DNA of 64,000 nt from [Flexibacter] sp. ATCC 35208 (GCF_001975825.1 NZ_MTKN01000014.1:80912-144911), one strand, 5' to 3'. Positions 34,194-43,773 are shown, counted from the first letter of the stretch. The notes: a model not told the origin generated them from the sequence alone. Program-made: numbers and translations.

Positions 34194-35861
34194 TTACTCG
34201 TAAGTAATTTTAATCAGTGACACCGCTTGTCTTGGCAGGTTTATTTTTAGTTTGTAAATACCATTTGTGATTTTGATTTTCTCAGGTGCATTCAGTAAAG
34301 CCAATTGCCCAGCCTTTTCCAGCGTAGTATACTGTGCCGGAGTCGGTGATGCAGGTGATCCCATTTTCTTCCACACCTCATATGAATTACTATGCTCCTG
34401 ATCGATCCGATAATGATGAAGTGCCGCTTTTTTACCGGGCATATTTTGAATAGTTAATTCCACTGTTGATGCTCCCGTGGTAATATCATCATCATGATAA
34501 TTCCATAATAGAATAGTCGTAGCTGTTTTGGAGGCAGCTGCCAGCGCATTTACATCGGTTTTATCACCTCTTACTCCATTCGCCATAATAGATTGCGCAT
34601 CATATGCTACATCACCAGTAATGGCTAACCTGGTACCTGACATCATCCCCATCATCCGGAATACATTTAAGACAGGTTTATCCACACCATTTGTCGCCAA
34701 TTCTCTAAAACCATAAAACCAGGGTTGATTCTCAAATTCAAAAGACCAATTTACCGCACCAATGATATTCGTGCCATAACTGTCATTTAACTCAATGATA
34801 CGTGCAATAGAAGCCGCCGTATAACTTGAATACATCGTTCCATTTCTATAAGCATTCTGCGGATCTGTTTTCATTCCACAGGCAGCACAACCTTCAGGAT
34901 CGGATTCACCAATAATAATGGGGATATTCTTTAGTTCCGGAAAAGAAGAAATGATCTTTAAATGCCGGTTCACATCTTTTAATTGATTATTCATGCCCAT
35001 GCGTACCCGATTATTAGTAAACACAGGTGCCCCTTTCGCATGAAAGGCAAGGAAATCAATAGGTGCACCGATTTGTCCGGTGGCTTCGTTTTTCTCTTTT
35101 AAACAATGGGTAATAAACCGACGCATGAACTCTCCTGCTCCACCTGTAGCATGCGGACCACCCACTCTGGCTGTTGGCAAGGCGCGTTTTACACCAGCAG
35201 ATGCATAGTCATACATTTTGCAGTAAGTAGGGATCTTGTCATCCACCATTAGATAGTATCCATCTGCTTCATTCCAAAGTTCCCAATACCAGCTTTCTAC
35301 TTCTGCTTTTCCATAGCGGGCTACGCAATGTTTTACCCATTGGTAAATCAGTTCTTCCCATTTGTTATAGTCTTTGGGAGGATAGGCCCAGCCGGTACAA
35401 ATCTCTTTGTAATCATGTCCTGGTTGCCAGTAATGTCTATAAGGAGTGGGATGTGTGGATAATGCTTCCGGCATAAAACCAATCTGTGCCAGCGGTTTCA
35501 TTTTCCGGTTGATATAGGTGTCGAAAATGGAGTCAACAATTCGCCAGTTGTAAACAGGGTTTCCATTTGCATCTTCCGTATACATATTTGTAGAACCCCA
35601 TTTCAGGGCGGCTTCGCCATCGCCTGTGTTCATCAGGTTATGTGCACGTACATACACGGGAACGGGACTGAGGGCTGCCAGTTCAGAAAGCAGTTTCTTC
35701 CCATCTTTCATATAGGTATAATTCGGCTCATCATAGCCAAACCAGGCCCAGATGGGTTTGAGCGGGCCTTTTTCATTTTTGAGGTCTACCTGGATGGCGG
35801 TCTGGCCAAAGGTGGCAATGGTATACAGGCAACAAATCGTTAGCAGTGATCTGAATTTCAT
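34194..35861 (-). CDS. Secreted glycoside hydrolase (GH39-like, beta-xylosidase type)
   Basis: 555 residues from the ATG at 35861, which gives a signal peptide (MKFRSLLTICCLYTIATFGQ); the upstream extension lies in repeats. The TIM barrel holds SWYWELWNEADGYY with the acid/base Glu at about 195 and IPIIIGESDPEGC with the likely nucleophile Glu at about 320. A C-terminal beta domain follows. The WNE plus (T/G)E pattern fits clan GH-A, most like GH39. Substrate is a plant or mucin glycan by inference. The 5' flank carries four 35-bp repeats. Confidence 0.8.
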   Translation of the reverse strand: MKFRSLLTICCLYTIATFGQTAIQVDLKNEKGPLKPIWAWFGYDEPNYTYMKDGKKLLSELAALSPVPVYVRAHNLMNTGDGEAALKWGSTNMYTEDANGNPVYNWRIVDSIFDTYINRKMKPLAQIGFMPEALSTHPTPYRHYWQPGHDYKEICTGWAYPPKDYNKWEELIYQWVKHCVARYGKAEVESWYWELWNEADGYYLMVDDKIPTYCKMYDYASAGVKRALPTARVGGPHATGGAGEFMRRFITHCLKEKNEATGQIGAPIDFLAFHAKGAPVFTNNRVRMGMNNQLKDVNRHLKIISSFPELKNIPIIIGESDPEGCAACGMKTDPQNAYRNGTMYSSYTAASIARIIELNDSYGTNIIGAVNWSFEFENQPWFYGFRELATNGVDKPVLNVFRMMGMMSGTRLAITGDVAYDAQSIMANGVRGDKTDVNALAAASKTATTILLWNYHDDDITTGASTVELTIQNMPGKKAALHHYRIDQEHSNSYEVWKKMGSPASPTPAQYTTLEKAGQLALLNAPEKIKITNGIYKLKINLPRQAVSLIKITYE

Positions 35862-35999
35862 TGGACGTGGGTGGTAATTCGTTTTTGGTAGCTCATTGAA
35901 CAAGGACGGTAATTCGTTTTTGCGTAGCTCAATGGTCATGAGTGGCAATCCGTTTTGCGTAGCTCATTGAAGGTGAGCGGCGATCCGTTTTTGGTAACT
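35859..35999. repeat. Four 35/36-bp tandem repeats that start at the GH39-like start codon
   Basis: Units begin at 35859, 35894, 35930 and 35965 with CATTGGACG, CATTGAACA, CAATGGTCA and CATTGAAGG, each ending CGTTTT(T)G(G/CG)TA(G/A)CT. The first unit contains the start codon. From 36000 to 36175 nothing else is seen apart from the GNAT leader. Confidence 0.88.
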
Positions 36000-36175
36000 G
36001 AGCACGAATACCGTAGCCAAGATACACAAACTGCCGATTCAATCATTGGCTATAAACCAGTTATTTAACGGCGTGGAATATGGATAGTAAAATATAGCAG
36101 CCTAAGGACTATCGAAATTCCATTAATCTGATTACCTTTTATTGGTATTCTTTCAAAATTTCAGCGGACAAAGTT

Positions 36176-36619
36176 ATGCAACCATTTTCTATCCGACTTG
36201 CTACAGAAAAAGATTTTCCAGCTATTTTTTTGCTAATTCGCGAGTTTGCTATTTTCCAGAAATCAGTGGATAAGGTTAGTATTACCCCTGAGCAGATGCT
36301 GGCTGATAAGGAGCTGTTTCAGGCATTTGTGGTGGAGGTTGATGGTATCATTGTAGGGTTTGCTACTTTCTTCTGGACGTATTATTCCTGGAGTGGGAAG
36401 GCACTGTACCTGGATGACCTTTATCTACAGCCTTCTGTGAGAGGGCAGGGAATGGGGAAGGGCTTGTTGCAATCGGTGATTGAACTGGCCCGTTCCCGGA
36501 ATTGTAAAAAGGTGAGGTGGCAGGTATCTAATTGGAACCACCATGCGATTGAGTTTTATCAAAAGATGGGGGCGACGGTGGATGGTGTTGAATTGAATTG
36601 TGATTTATTATTGAATTAG
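36176..36619 (+). CDS. GNAT family N-acetyltransferase
   Basis: 147 residues. The acetyl-CoA-binding motif A is LYLDDLYLQPSVRGQGMGKG (RGQGMG at about 92-97), followed by LLQSVIELARSRNCKKVRW and motif B WNHHAIEFYQKMGA. Such enzymes acetylate amines, for example diamines; the resemblance to spermidine/diamine acetyltransferases is general. It stands alone, and its last 12 bp overlap the 3' end of the convergent sialidase-like gene. Confidence 0.93.
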   Translation: MQPFSIRLATEKDFPAIFLLIREFAIFQKSVDKVSITPEQMLADKELFQAFVVEVDGIIVGFATFFWTYYSWSGKALYLDDLYLQPSVRGQGMGKGLLQSVIELARSRNCKKVRWQVSNWNHHAIEFYQKMGATVDGVELNCDLLLN

Positions 36620-38566
36620 TACATCATCTATGTAAAACACGGCTTCTGGTAGTGGATCGTCTGCCCCTGCTAATGGACCAGATTCTACCTGATTAGGTGT
36701 TTTACGATTGGGTAAGTTTCTGTAAGGGCCCGTGCGTAAGGAAAGGCGTTCTACTGATTTTACGGCTTCTGCTAGTTGTGCGTGTTGGAGGAACTGCTTT
36801 TTATTGATAGTGATAGCGTAGTTTTTATTGGTAATCGTGATGTCGATGGTGTACCAGGTGCCAGGTATGTAGGGTTGGAGCTGTTTGATGGAATCCCCAT
36901 CCTGTGCGGTAATGTACCCTTGTTCACTGAAACTGATGCGCACAGGTCTGTTGCCAAATCGGTCAGTGATGTCGATATCCAGCATGCCGTGGTCGTTTTG
37001 TTGAGGAGAGACTTTCAATTGTAATTTTGTTTGCCTGCTTTCTTTGAATACGCGAATGGCTCTGGCATAGTCGTAAGGATCTTTGTCAGCAAGTCGCAAG
37101 GCGTTGTTCGCGATGGTAACGGGCGCCCATTGAGGGGCGTAGATATTCCAGTCTTTGAGCGGGTTGATGGCATTGTCTTTTACAGTACTGATGCTATTAT
37201 CTTTGCCCGCGCTGATTGAATTGCTTTTGCCATCACTAATGGAATTGTCTTTTCCTGTGTTGATGGTATTGTTTTTCACAGTGCCGGTGAAATTATCTTT
37301 CCCTGTACCATTGAAATTATCTTTTACCGGCCCCGTGACTTTATACTTTACCGGCAGTGGTACACGTGCCACCCATATATCTTCTTTATTCACACTGTAA
37401 GCGAGCCACATGTCATTACCCGGTGGAACACCATTGCCTTCTTCAATACCTCTTATATAATTAGGACCAAAATCTTTCCATCTACCATAAAACCGGCGGG
37501 GTGGAACTTCGCCATGTACAAGCAGCAGATCATCGAAGATGATGCCGTCATCACTGGTCACTAACGCCAGTGGATACCGGTATTCCTGTGTTTCGATAGG
37601 ATTGTAGACCATTGCATACCGACCGTCTTTGGTTCGCTGGCCCCAGTTTTTACCACCAGCCATTAGTAAAGTAGGCACTCTCACTGGTTTGGAAAAGGTC
37701 TTGCCTTCATCGTCAGAGAGGGCTGTCCAGGATTTTTTCCAGAGGGCCACTACTTTGCCGTCTTTGCGATGGAAGTAGGAAAGTGCGTTCACGCTGTCTT
37801 TATAAGTTTTGAAATTGGGATAGAAGTCGTCGTTGCCGCTGTCTTCATCTAGCCATTGGAAGTTCATTAACCTGTCGGAGAGCAGGGCGGCACAGGCATT
37901 TACAAAACCTGTATCGGTGGAGTGCGTGTAGAATGGGAAACTGGTATTGCTTTCATTCCATTTATTATAACTGCTGTAGCGGATAAAATGGATAGGTCCA
38001 AAAGTGCCGTCTTTGTGAATTTCTCTGACTACGCGACCGATGCCGCCTTCACGGAAAGGGTGTTCTGTATGACCATAAAAGGCGACTGTGAGCAGGCGGC
38101 CGTTGGGTGCTACATAGAAGCCCATGCGTTGGTGCATCATATACCCCTTGTACCCTTCGGGAATTTTTACACCCGGAGGTGCCTGGTAAGGAGGAAAGAC
38201 TTCCTGTGGCAGGGTCCAGTGCTGACCGTCTTTGGCGGTCATAATAAGGGTGTGACCGGGGGCTTCGTGTTCATTGACTGGATTACTGAGGTATTGGAGG
38301 TAAAATTGGTGATTCCAGTAGGCGATGAAGGGGGCGTGGTTGTAGGTCCAACCGAAATTGTCAGATAGTTCAGGGTGAGAGCGGTTGGCCCTCAGTACCT
38401 GCCTGTTTTCCACGCCGATAGCCCAGCGGAGGCGGCCGTCGTGAACAGAAGGATCTACGGTGACACCGCCTATGTATCTTACAGGTTCTTTGGCACTGCC
38501 CGTTTGGGCGATAGAGAGTTTACACGTGAGGAGGCATAGCAGGAGTGCTCCTGGTAGTTTTTGCAT
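36608..38566 (-). CDS. Secreted sialidase/BNR-like beta-propeller glycosidase with internal repeats
   Basis: 652 residues with signal peptide (MQKLPGALLLCLLTCKLSIA). The N-terminal 400 residues form a beta-propeller with BNR-like blades (LIMTAKDGQHW, KKSWTALSDDEGKTFSKPVR, LALVTSDDGIIF). A C-terminal jelly-roll of about 190 residues follows (FKESRQTKLQLKVSPQQNDH). Between them are seven 8-residue repeats of KDN(S/A/F)I type. Bacteroidota polysaccharide loci hold such propellers as sialidases or polysaccharide-specific hydrolases; the exact family is unclear. The 3' end overlaps the GNAT gene by 12 bp. Confidence 0.75.
   Translation of the reverse strand: MQKLPGALLLCLLTCKLSIAQTGSAKEPVRYIGGVTVDPSVHDGRLRWAIGVENRQVLRANRSHPELSDNFGWTYNHAPFIAYWNHQFYLQYLSNPVNEHEAPGHTLIMTAKDGQHWTLPQEVFPPYQAPPGVKIPEGYKGYMMHQRMGFYVAPNGRLLTVAFYGHTEHPFREGGIGRVVREIHKDGTFGPIHFIRYSSYNKWNESNTSFPFYTHSTDTGFVNACAALLSDRLMNFQWLDEDSGNDDFYPNFKTYKDSVNALSYFHRKDGKVVALWKKSWTALSDDEGKTFSKPVRVPTLLMAGGKNWGQRTKDGRYAMVYNPIETQEYRYPLALVTSDDGIIFDDLLLVHGEVPPRRFYGRWKDFGPNYIRGIEEGNGVPPGNDMWLAYSVNKEDIWVARVPLPVKYKVTGPVKDNFNGTGKDNFTGTVKNNTINTGKDNSISDGKSNSISAGKDNSISTVKDNAINPLKDWNIYAPQWAPVTIANNALRLADKDPYDYARAIRVFKESRQTKLQLKVSPQQNDHGMLDIDITDRFGNRPVRISFSEQGYITAQDGDSIKQLQPYIPGTWYTIDITITNKNYAITINKKQFLQHAQLAEAVKSVERLSLRTGPYRNLPNRKTPNQVESGPLAGADDPLPEAVFYIDDVLIQ
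37160..37327 (-). repeat. Seven in-frame 24-bp repeats in the sialidase-like gene
   Basis: Protein units read VKDNFNGT, GKDNFTGT, VKNNTINT, GKDNSISD, GKSNSISA, GKDNSIST and VKDNAINP. They sit at the domain boundary and lengthen the linker by 56 residues without breaking the frame. Confidence 0.93.
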
Positions 38567-38750
38567 GACAATCTTTTTGGCTGAGGAGGGTTAAGCTACA
38601 ATTTAAAGTGGAAAAATTCAAGTGATGTCGTTCCTGCCTTTTGAATTTTTTTAGCATATACTACTCCTATTGTACCGGACTTTTGACCGAAGATGCTGTT
38701 TTTGTTTTAGGGGCTGTCTGAATGAAAAGTCCATGCATTAAAACTACAAA

Positions 38751-39638
38751 TTAAATCATAGATTGTCTGAACTCCATAGGGCTTTGCTGCGTCTTGGCTT
38801 TAAAAAACTTACTGAACGACTGTGAATGCTCAAACCCCAGCTCATAAGCAATTTCACTGACAGATAACTCAGATGTAGAGAGCTTTTCTTTTGCCTTCTC
38901 AATCAGTTTTTCATGAATATGTTGCTGTGCAGTTAAACCCGTGAGCTGTTTCAGCATATCACTGAAGTACTTAGCAGACAGGTGTAATTTATCTGCGAAA
39001 TACCCAATGGTTGGTAAGCCGGTATTAATGTTTTTTTGAGAAAAAAATTCATCTAACAGTATTTCAAATGAAGACAACAGGTTATTGTTTAATGGCCTCC
39101 GCGTAATAAACTGTCTGTCATAAAAACGATTACTATAAGTGAATAATAAATCCAGTTGTGCAATCAACACATCCTGACTGAATTTATCAATCGGTCTGTT
39201 GATCTCCTGCTGTATTTTCCTAAACAGTTCTTCTATATCCTGCTCTTCATCTGCCGACAAAATTAGCGCTTCATTCACCTCATAATGAAAGAAATCATAC
39301 TGCCGGATTTTCTTTGCCAACTCCGTACCCTGCAGCAGATCGGGATGAATCATCAGATCTCCGCCGGTACCAATGCCTGCATTATTGATCAGCCAGTCTA
39401 CCTGTAGATTTCTGTGAACGACTTCGTCTGCTATGATTTGGTCACTGCCTGACTTTGCAAGGTCAACGGCCAAATAATGTGCTGTGATTTTGTACTGCTG
39501 ACTTAATTGTTCGCTGAGTGTTTTCAACTTATCAGCAGATCTTGCTACCAGTAGTAAATGATGGCCTTCTTTGGCCAGTTGTCTGGCGAATGCTTCGCCT
39601 ATGCCACCTGAGGCGCCAGTAATGAGTGTTACTTTCAT
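38751..39638 (-). CDS. Chimeric gene: truncated SDR fused in frame to AraC-type regulator
   Basis: 295 residues from the ATG at 39638. Residues 1-97 are an SDR start with TGASGGIGEAFARQLAKEG and WLINNAGIGTGGD; the catalytic Tyr/Lys half is missing. From about residue 98 (MIHPDLLQGTELAKKIRQYD) the chain is an AraC regulator lacking its cupin start, ending with two HTHs (SAKYFSDMLKQLTGLTAQQH, SEIAYELGFEHSQSFSKFFK). The junction near 39345-39365 is in frame with no stop. It probably arose by deletion between two co-oriented genes. DNA binding may survive; sensing and SDR activity should not. Confidence 0.88.
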   Translation of the reverse strand: MKVTLITGASGGIGEAFARQLAKEGHHLLLVARSADKLKTLSEQLSQQYKITAHYLAVDLAKSGSDQIIADEVVHRNLQVDWLINNAGIGTGGDLMIHPDLLQGTELAKKIRQYDFFHYEVNEALILSADEEQDIEELFRKIQQEINRPIDKFSQDVLIAQLDLLFTYSNRFYDRQFITRRPLNNNLLSSFEILLDEFFSQKNINTGLPTIGYFADKLHLSAKYFSDMLKQLTGLTAQQHIHEKLIEKAKEKLSTSELSVSEIAYELGFEHSQSFSKFFKAKTQQSPMEFRQSMI

Positions 39639-39745
39639 GTCACAAAGGTCAGGTACCTGCAGCGTGGAAATGTAGCCAAAAGGCGGAAGGATGTAGTCTA
39701 TTGGCGGAGTATTGATTATCTCCGCCAATTATCGCAGCAATGAAA

Positions 39746-40030
39746 TTATGATTTTAGTTCGTCGATAACTTTATCGATAGGGATTGTGGCTCTTAATTTT
39801 TCCAGTAATGGACTGGGGGATTCAGCGAAATATTGCTGGCCGACCTGTACACCAAACATATCATCGAAGTTACTTGTGCCGAGGCGTGCCTGCATGACCC
39901 GTCTTGCTTTTTCTTTTGAAATGGTAATAGTCGTTGACGCGGCATTTTGAAAGACCATTTTGTGATGGTCGATAAATTGCGCTGCATCATAAGGTGCGGT
40001 TGTGATGGTGATTTGTGAGATATCTGTCAT
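39746..40030 (-). CDS. Small protein of unknown function
   Basis: 94 residues from the second Met of the frame (MTDISQITITTAP). Sequence is balanced with segments AQFIDHHKMVFQNAASTTIT, ARRVMQARLGTSNFDDMFGV and a helical end (LLEKLRATIPIDKVIDELKS). No signal peptide with this start; six more codons exist upstream. I know no family. It may be a further remnant of the rearranged SDR/AraC region, since it lies 108 bp upstream of the chimera. Confidence 0.5.
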   Translation of the reverse strand: MTDISQITITTAPYDAAQFIDHHKMVFQNAASTTITISKEKARRVMQARLGTSNFDDMFGVQVGQQYFAESPSPLLEKLRATIPIDKVIDELKS

Positions 40031-40299
40031 GGTGAGGATAGATAGCATGCTAAAGATAAGAATACCAGTTTGTTGAGGTGCCTCATGTTGGGTGTGTTTT
40101 GTCTTTATTGCAAAGATATGGGGTATGTAACATGGTGTAGGCAGGGGAATTTTCCTCTATTTCAAACTAAGCCTTATACTTCTGCCACAGTCGCGTGGAC
40201 TCGTCTTTAACAAGTAAGGTCAAAATAATGTCGTTGGGGTAATAAAAGTATAGGATAAAGATGCAAAATTGGGTAAGTTTATACAAATATGGAAACGTT

Positions 40300-41598
40300 A
40301 TGGTCAGGTTGTCTTTAATTTCGTTGTTTATTACGCTGGCGTATATCCCATCTTTTTCTCAACTGGTCCTCCCTTCTAAAGACCAGATTGCATGGGCGGA
40401 TGCGGAGATGGGCGTTATTATTCACCTGGATATCAACATCTTTGCACCGGAAACATTTGATTATAAAAAGAAAGAAACCTTACCTGATTTATCCATTTTC
40501 CATCCATCCAAACTTAATACAGATCAATGGGTGAAGACAGCAAAAGCAGCGGGTGCAAAGTATGCGGTACTCACGGTAAAGCATGGAACCGGTTTTTGCC
40601 TCTGGCCTTCTGCCGTGAATGATTATAATGTAGGACATACCCCTTATAAAAAAGATATCCTGCAGGATTTTATCGCCTCCTGTAAAAAATACGGCTTACG
40701 CCCAGGGCTGTATTATAATACAAATACTAACACTTATTATGGCACCCATGACGAAGCTTACACCAAAGCTGTGCTGGCCCAATTGAATGAGCTTTGGAGC
40801 AACTATGGTCCTATGTTTGAAATCTGGTTTGATGGAGGTTTGCAAAATGGGTTGGAGGCAGATGTGCTGAAGATGATTCATGACAAGCAACCACAAGCCA
40901 TCTTATTTCAGGGGCCATTGAAAGCTGGCAATACTATTCGCTGGATTGGTAATGAAGATGGGTTTGCAGCTTATCCACAATGGAGCAGGGCAAATGAAAC
41001 GACGGCTTCAGATGGCACTGTTAAAATAGATGGTCTGCATGGTGATCCGGAGGGGAAATACTGGTGCCCGGGGGAATCTGATTTTCCTATTCGTAGAAAT
41101 TACGCATGGAATGGCGGATGGTTGTGGAAGGCTGGTGAAGATAAGGACCTGTTTTCTGTAAAGGAGCTGATGGAGAAGTATTATAAGAGTGTAGGCAGGA
41201 ATACGAATATGCTGGTAGGCATGGTGGTGGATACCAGTGGACTCATTCCAAAGGCAGACTCGCTTGTTTTTGATAGTCTTGGGCATCGTTTAAAACAGGT
41301 TTTTTCAGCACCTTTGGCGGTGCGTAATAATTTAACCCAATCCATTATTGAGTTCGGAAATAAGACTGGAAAAGCCGCCAGCCAGATAATGATCATGGAA
41401 GATCTGGAATATGGGGAGAATATTTTAGCGTATAGTCTGCAGGCGATGATGGGGGATAAATGGAAAGAAGTGGCGACGGGAGAATCTGTTGGGCATAAGC
41501 GGATACAGACTTTTAGTCCGGTGAATGCGGAGCAGTGGCGATTGATGATTACGGGGAATGCGGGGCCACTGCATATTAGAAAAGTTGCGCTCTATTAG
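40300..41598 (+). CDS. Alpha-L-fucosidase (GH29)
   Basis: 432 residues from the ATG at 40300, which begins a signal peptide (MVRLSLISLFITLAYIPSFS); a Met 13 codons upstream is less likely. GH29 features are WADAEMGVIIHLDINIF at the start, VKTAKAAGAKYAVLTVKHGT, FCLWPSAVNDYNV and the nucleophile Asp in FEIWFDGGLQNG. A C-terminal beta domain follows. GH29 enzymes release alpha-L-fucose from glycans; mutation of EIWFDG residues would abolish this but all are intact. It probably acts in the periplasm. Confidence 0.93.
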   Translation: MVRLSLISLFITLAYIPSFSQLVLPSKDQIAWADAEMGVIIHLDINIFAPETFDYKKKETLPDLSIFHPSKLNTDQWVKTAKAAGAKYAVLTVKHGTGFCLWPSAVNDYNVGHTPYKKDILQDFIASCKKYGLRPGLYYNTNTNTYYGTHDEAYTKAVLAQLNELWSNYGPMFEIWFDGGLQNGLEADVLKMIHDKQPQAILFQGPLKAGNTIRWIGNEDGFAAYPQWSRANETTASDGTVKIDGLHGDPEGKYWCPGESDFPIRRNYAWNGGWLWKAGEDKDLFSVKELMEKYYKSVGRNTNMLVGMVVDTSGLIPKADSLVFDSLGHRLKQVFSAPLAVRNNLTQSIIEFGNKTGKAASQIMIMEDLEYGENILAYSLQAMMGDKWKEVATGESVGHKRIQTFSPVNAEQWRLMITGNAGPLHIRKVALY

Positions 41599-41754
41599 CC
41601 CTTTAATAGTTGACTGGACTTTAGTACGGCAATAGGTTGTTTGCTCAATCCGCTGGCAACCTGTTTGGGGAGTGTAGTTTTATTGTTTCATACTACAAAG
41701 GTCAGGAATGCGGCGATTTTTTACTAAAGAGAATCAAATCAATAAGTATGATTT

Positions 41755-42624
41755 TCAAACCCTGGTAGTTCTGATGGCATTTGGGGTGGTGCCGGTAATC
41801 GTTTTGAAATAGTTATTAAAATAGGTGGGATATTCAAACCCCAGACCATAGGCGATATCTGCTACGCTCCAGTTGGTATGTTGCAGCAAAGCCCTGGCTT
41901 CGGCGGTAATTCTCTCGGCTATGAGTACGGACGTTGGTTTGCCGGTGACGGCCTTTACTGTACGGTTCAGGTAATTGGTATGTACGGAGAGGGAGTTGGC
42001 GAAATCCTGTGCAGTGCGTAGTTTGAGTGGTTCTGCAGGGTTGTCGATGGGGAACTGCCTTTCCAGCAATTCTAAAAAAGACCGGGTGACGCGGGCAGCG
42101 GCATTGTGTTCCCGCAGGTCCTGGTTGGCAGGTTGAATCTGTAGGGCTTCGTGAATGATAAGTTCAATACAGTTACGGAACAATTCATCTCTGTGCTCAT
42201 AATCACTATTATATACGGTGAGCATTTTCCTGTAAATGCTGGTCAGAAATGCGACTTGTTCCGGGTTTAATGGCAGTACCGGTGATTCCGATGATCTGAA
42301 TAGCGGTGAATTCTGCACCAGGTCAGTCAGTTCCCTGCCAGCGATGAAATCTTCCGTGAAGACACAGGCATAGCCTGATCTTTCAAGGGAACGGGGGATA
42401 ATCGTATGATGGACGTTCGGATTGGCGAAGAAAAGGTAGGTACCATCTATGTCCATCGTTTTATCTCCGAATTTCAGGATGAAATCCCCCGTTACCATCA
42501 CTATTTTATAATAATCCCTTCTGGCGTGCACTTCAGCGGCCGGTACGATGCCGGATACTTCATGTACTTTAAAACCTTTAGATTTTAAGTCTGCGCCGAT
42601 ACAGGTACTGATTCTTGTTGCCAT
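41755..42624 (-). CDS. AraC family transcriptional regulator
   Basis: 289 residues. An N-terminal cupin-like sensor (FILKFGDKTMDIDGTYLFFA, HHTIIPRSLERSGYACVF) and a linker lead to two HTH motifs: TAQDFANSLSVHTNYLNRTV and SVADIAYGLGFEYPTYFNNY. It is a paralogue of the regulator at 62098-63006. It lies 27 bp downstream of the metallo-beta-lactamase gene on the same strand and may be co-transcribed with it. The ligand is unknown. Confidence 0.93.
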   Translation of the reverse strand: MATRISTCIGADLKSKGFKVHEVSGIVPAAEVHARRDYYKIVMVTGDFILKFGDKTMDIDGTYLFFANPNVHHTIIPRSLERSGYACVFTEDFIAGRELTDLVQNSPLFRSSESPVLPLNPEQVAFLTSIYRKMLTVYNSDYEHRDELFRNCIELIIHEALQIQPANQDLREHNAAARVTRSFLELLERQFPIDNPAEPLKLRTAQDFANSLSVHTNYLNRTVKAVTGKPTSVLIAERITAEARALLQHTNWSVADIAYGLGFEYPTYFNNYFKTITGTTPNAIRTTRV

Positions 42625-42651
42625 ATGGCAAAGTTAAGAAAATCAAACCTT

Positions 42652-43650
42652 TTATTGGCCAGATCCTAATGTGCTGTAATTGATAGGTATCCATAGATAG
42701 CCATTGGCTTGTGGTCTCACATGACCGATACCCGGGAAGGAGATGTGATCAGCGGCCAGCCAGTAGCCCTTAGCAGCTGCATCTTTAAATGTTTTGATCC
42801 TTTGTATAGCGGCGTTTTTTTCATCTACATCAAAGTTGATAGTAACGGCAGGGTCTGGAAATTGTATGCTGGCGGCATGTATCATATCGCCGATGAATAG
42901 CATCTTTTCGCCTTTGCTCTCTAATGCATAGAAGGTGTGGCCGGGTGTATGTCCGTGAGCATCGATGGGGGTAATACCGGGGAAAAGTGGCGTGCCATAT
43001 TCAAAGGTTTTTACTTTGCCGGCTTTTATGTAAGGTCCTACTTTGTCTTCAGCTTCTTTGAACCATTTGGCTAAGCGGGGTGTCTTGTTTTTCTCATTCA
43101 TCCAGAAATCTGCTTCTGGTTTACTGATGTAAATGGTGGCATTTGGGAAAACCATTTTGCCATCGAGCATGAGTCCGCCGGTGTGATCGGTGTGAATGTG
43201 TGTGACTAATATCGCATCGATTTGTTCAGGTGCTATGCCTATTTTGCGCAAGCTCTCTGGCAGGTGGCCTAGTGTAGGGCCATACAATTCAGCAGCGCCT
43301 GCATCGATGAGGATGTTTTTGCCGTTGATTTTTAAAAGGTAGGCATTGACAGAGGCTTCTTCGGTGGGTGTTTGATAACTGAGTGTCGTCAAACTATCGA
43401 TTTCCCGGTGCGAGACATTGGTGAGGATATCGTGCAGGTGAATAGGCACCGTGCCATCTGATAATGCAGTCACTTCGTAGTCGCCGAGTTGAGTGCGGTA
43501 ATAACCAGGTTGGTTTAACTGTGCAATGGCTTGTAGCGGAATGGGGTGTTGCGGAATAACTTGTTGAGAAATGGGTTGTAGCGGAATGACTTGTTGCGAA
43601 TTTGCTTGTTGCGAAATTGAAAGGAATAAAATAAAAAGAAGTTGTTTCAT
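42652..43650 (-). CDS. Secreted metallo-beta-lactamase-fold hydrolase
   Basis: 332 residues from the ATG at 43650 (MKQLLFILFLSIS signal). The MBL motif THIHTDHTGGL (HxHxDH) lies at about 151-161, with further ligands in DAHGHTPGHTFY and ADHISFPGIGH. Sequence style is that of MBL lactonases or N-acyl homoserine lactonase-like proteins; substrate unknown. Six 15-bp repeats after the signal peptide add QQVIP/QQAN units. It is divergent from the HxlR gene at 43774, with a long palindrome between; HxlR-controlled MBL proteins are common. Confidence 0.9.
   Translation of the reverse strand: MKQLLFILFLSISQQANSQQVIPLQPISQQVIPQHPIPLQAIAQLNQPGYYRTQLGDYEVTALSDGTVPIHLHDILTNVSHREIDSLTTLSYQTPTEEASVNAYLLKINGKNILIDAGAAELYGPTLGHLPESLRKIGIAPEQIDAILVTHIHTDHTGGLMLDGKMVFPNATIYISKPEADFWMNEKNKTPRLAKWFKEAEDKVGPYIKAGKVKTFEYGTPLFPGITPIDAHGHTPGHTFYALESKGEKMLFIGDMIHAASIQFPDPAVTINFDVDEKNAAIQRIKTFKDAAAKGYWLAADHISFPGIGHVRPQANGYLWIPINYSTLGSGQ
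43528..43617 (-). repeat. Six in-frame 15-bp repeats after the signal peptide of the MBL gene
   Basis: Units at 43528, 43543, 43558, 43573, 43588 and 43603 encode five-residue steps of the type I(S/P)(Q/L)Q(V/A/P). They start inside the signal-peptide end (SISQQANSQQ) and look expanded from it. Confidence 0.9.
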
Positions 43651-43714
43651 CTTGATTGTTTTGAAGGCAAAATTCACGGTATATGTCGTTGGAGTCAAGT
43701 ACGCAGTTGATTAT

Positions 43715-43742
43715 GACATACGCATAATTTTATGCGTATGTC
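43715..43742. promoter_or_regulatory. 28-bp near-perfect palindromic operator
   Basis: GACATACGCATAA (43715-43727), TT, TTATGCGTATGTC (43730-43742) are exact inverted 13-bp arms. It lies between the divergent MBL and HxlR genes and overlaps the expected -33 position of the HxlR promoter. Binding by the HxlR dimer is the simplest reading. Confidence 0.82.
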
Positions 43743-43761
43743 GGGTTATTGACAGGTGGTG

Positions 43762-43769
43762 TATCTTTG
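43762..43769 (+). promoter_or_regulatory. -7 box of the HxlR promoter
   Basis: TATCTTTG matches TAnnTTTG and ends 4 bp before the ATG at 43774, implying a leaderless transcript. Confidence 0.65.
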
Positions 43770-43773
43770 TTGT

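Noticed and set aside
39639..39728. 30-residue N-terminal extension of the SDR-AraC chimera
   Set aside because: The Rossmann fold starts at the internal Met; the extra residues have no SDR pattern.
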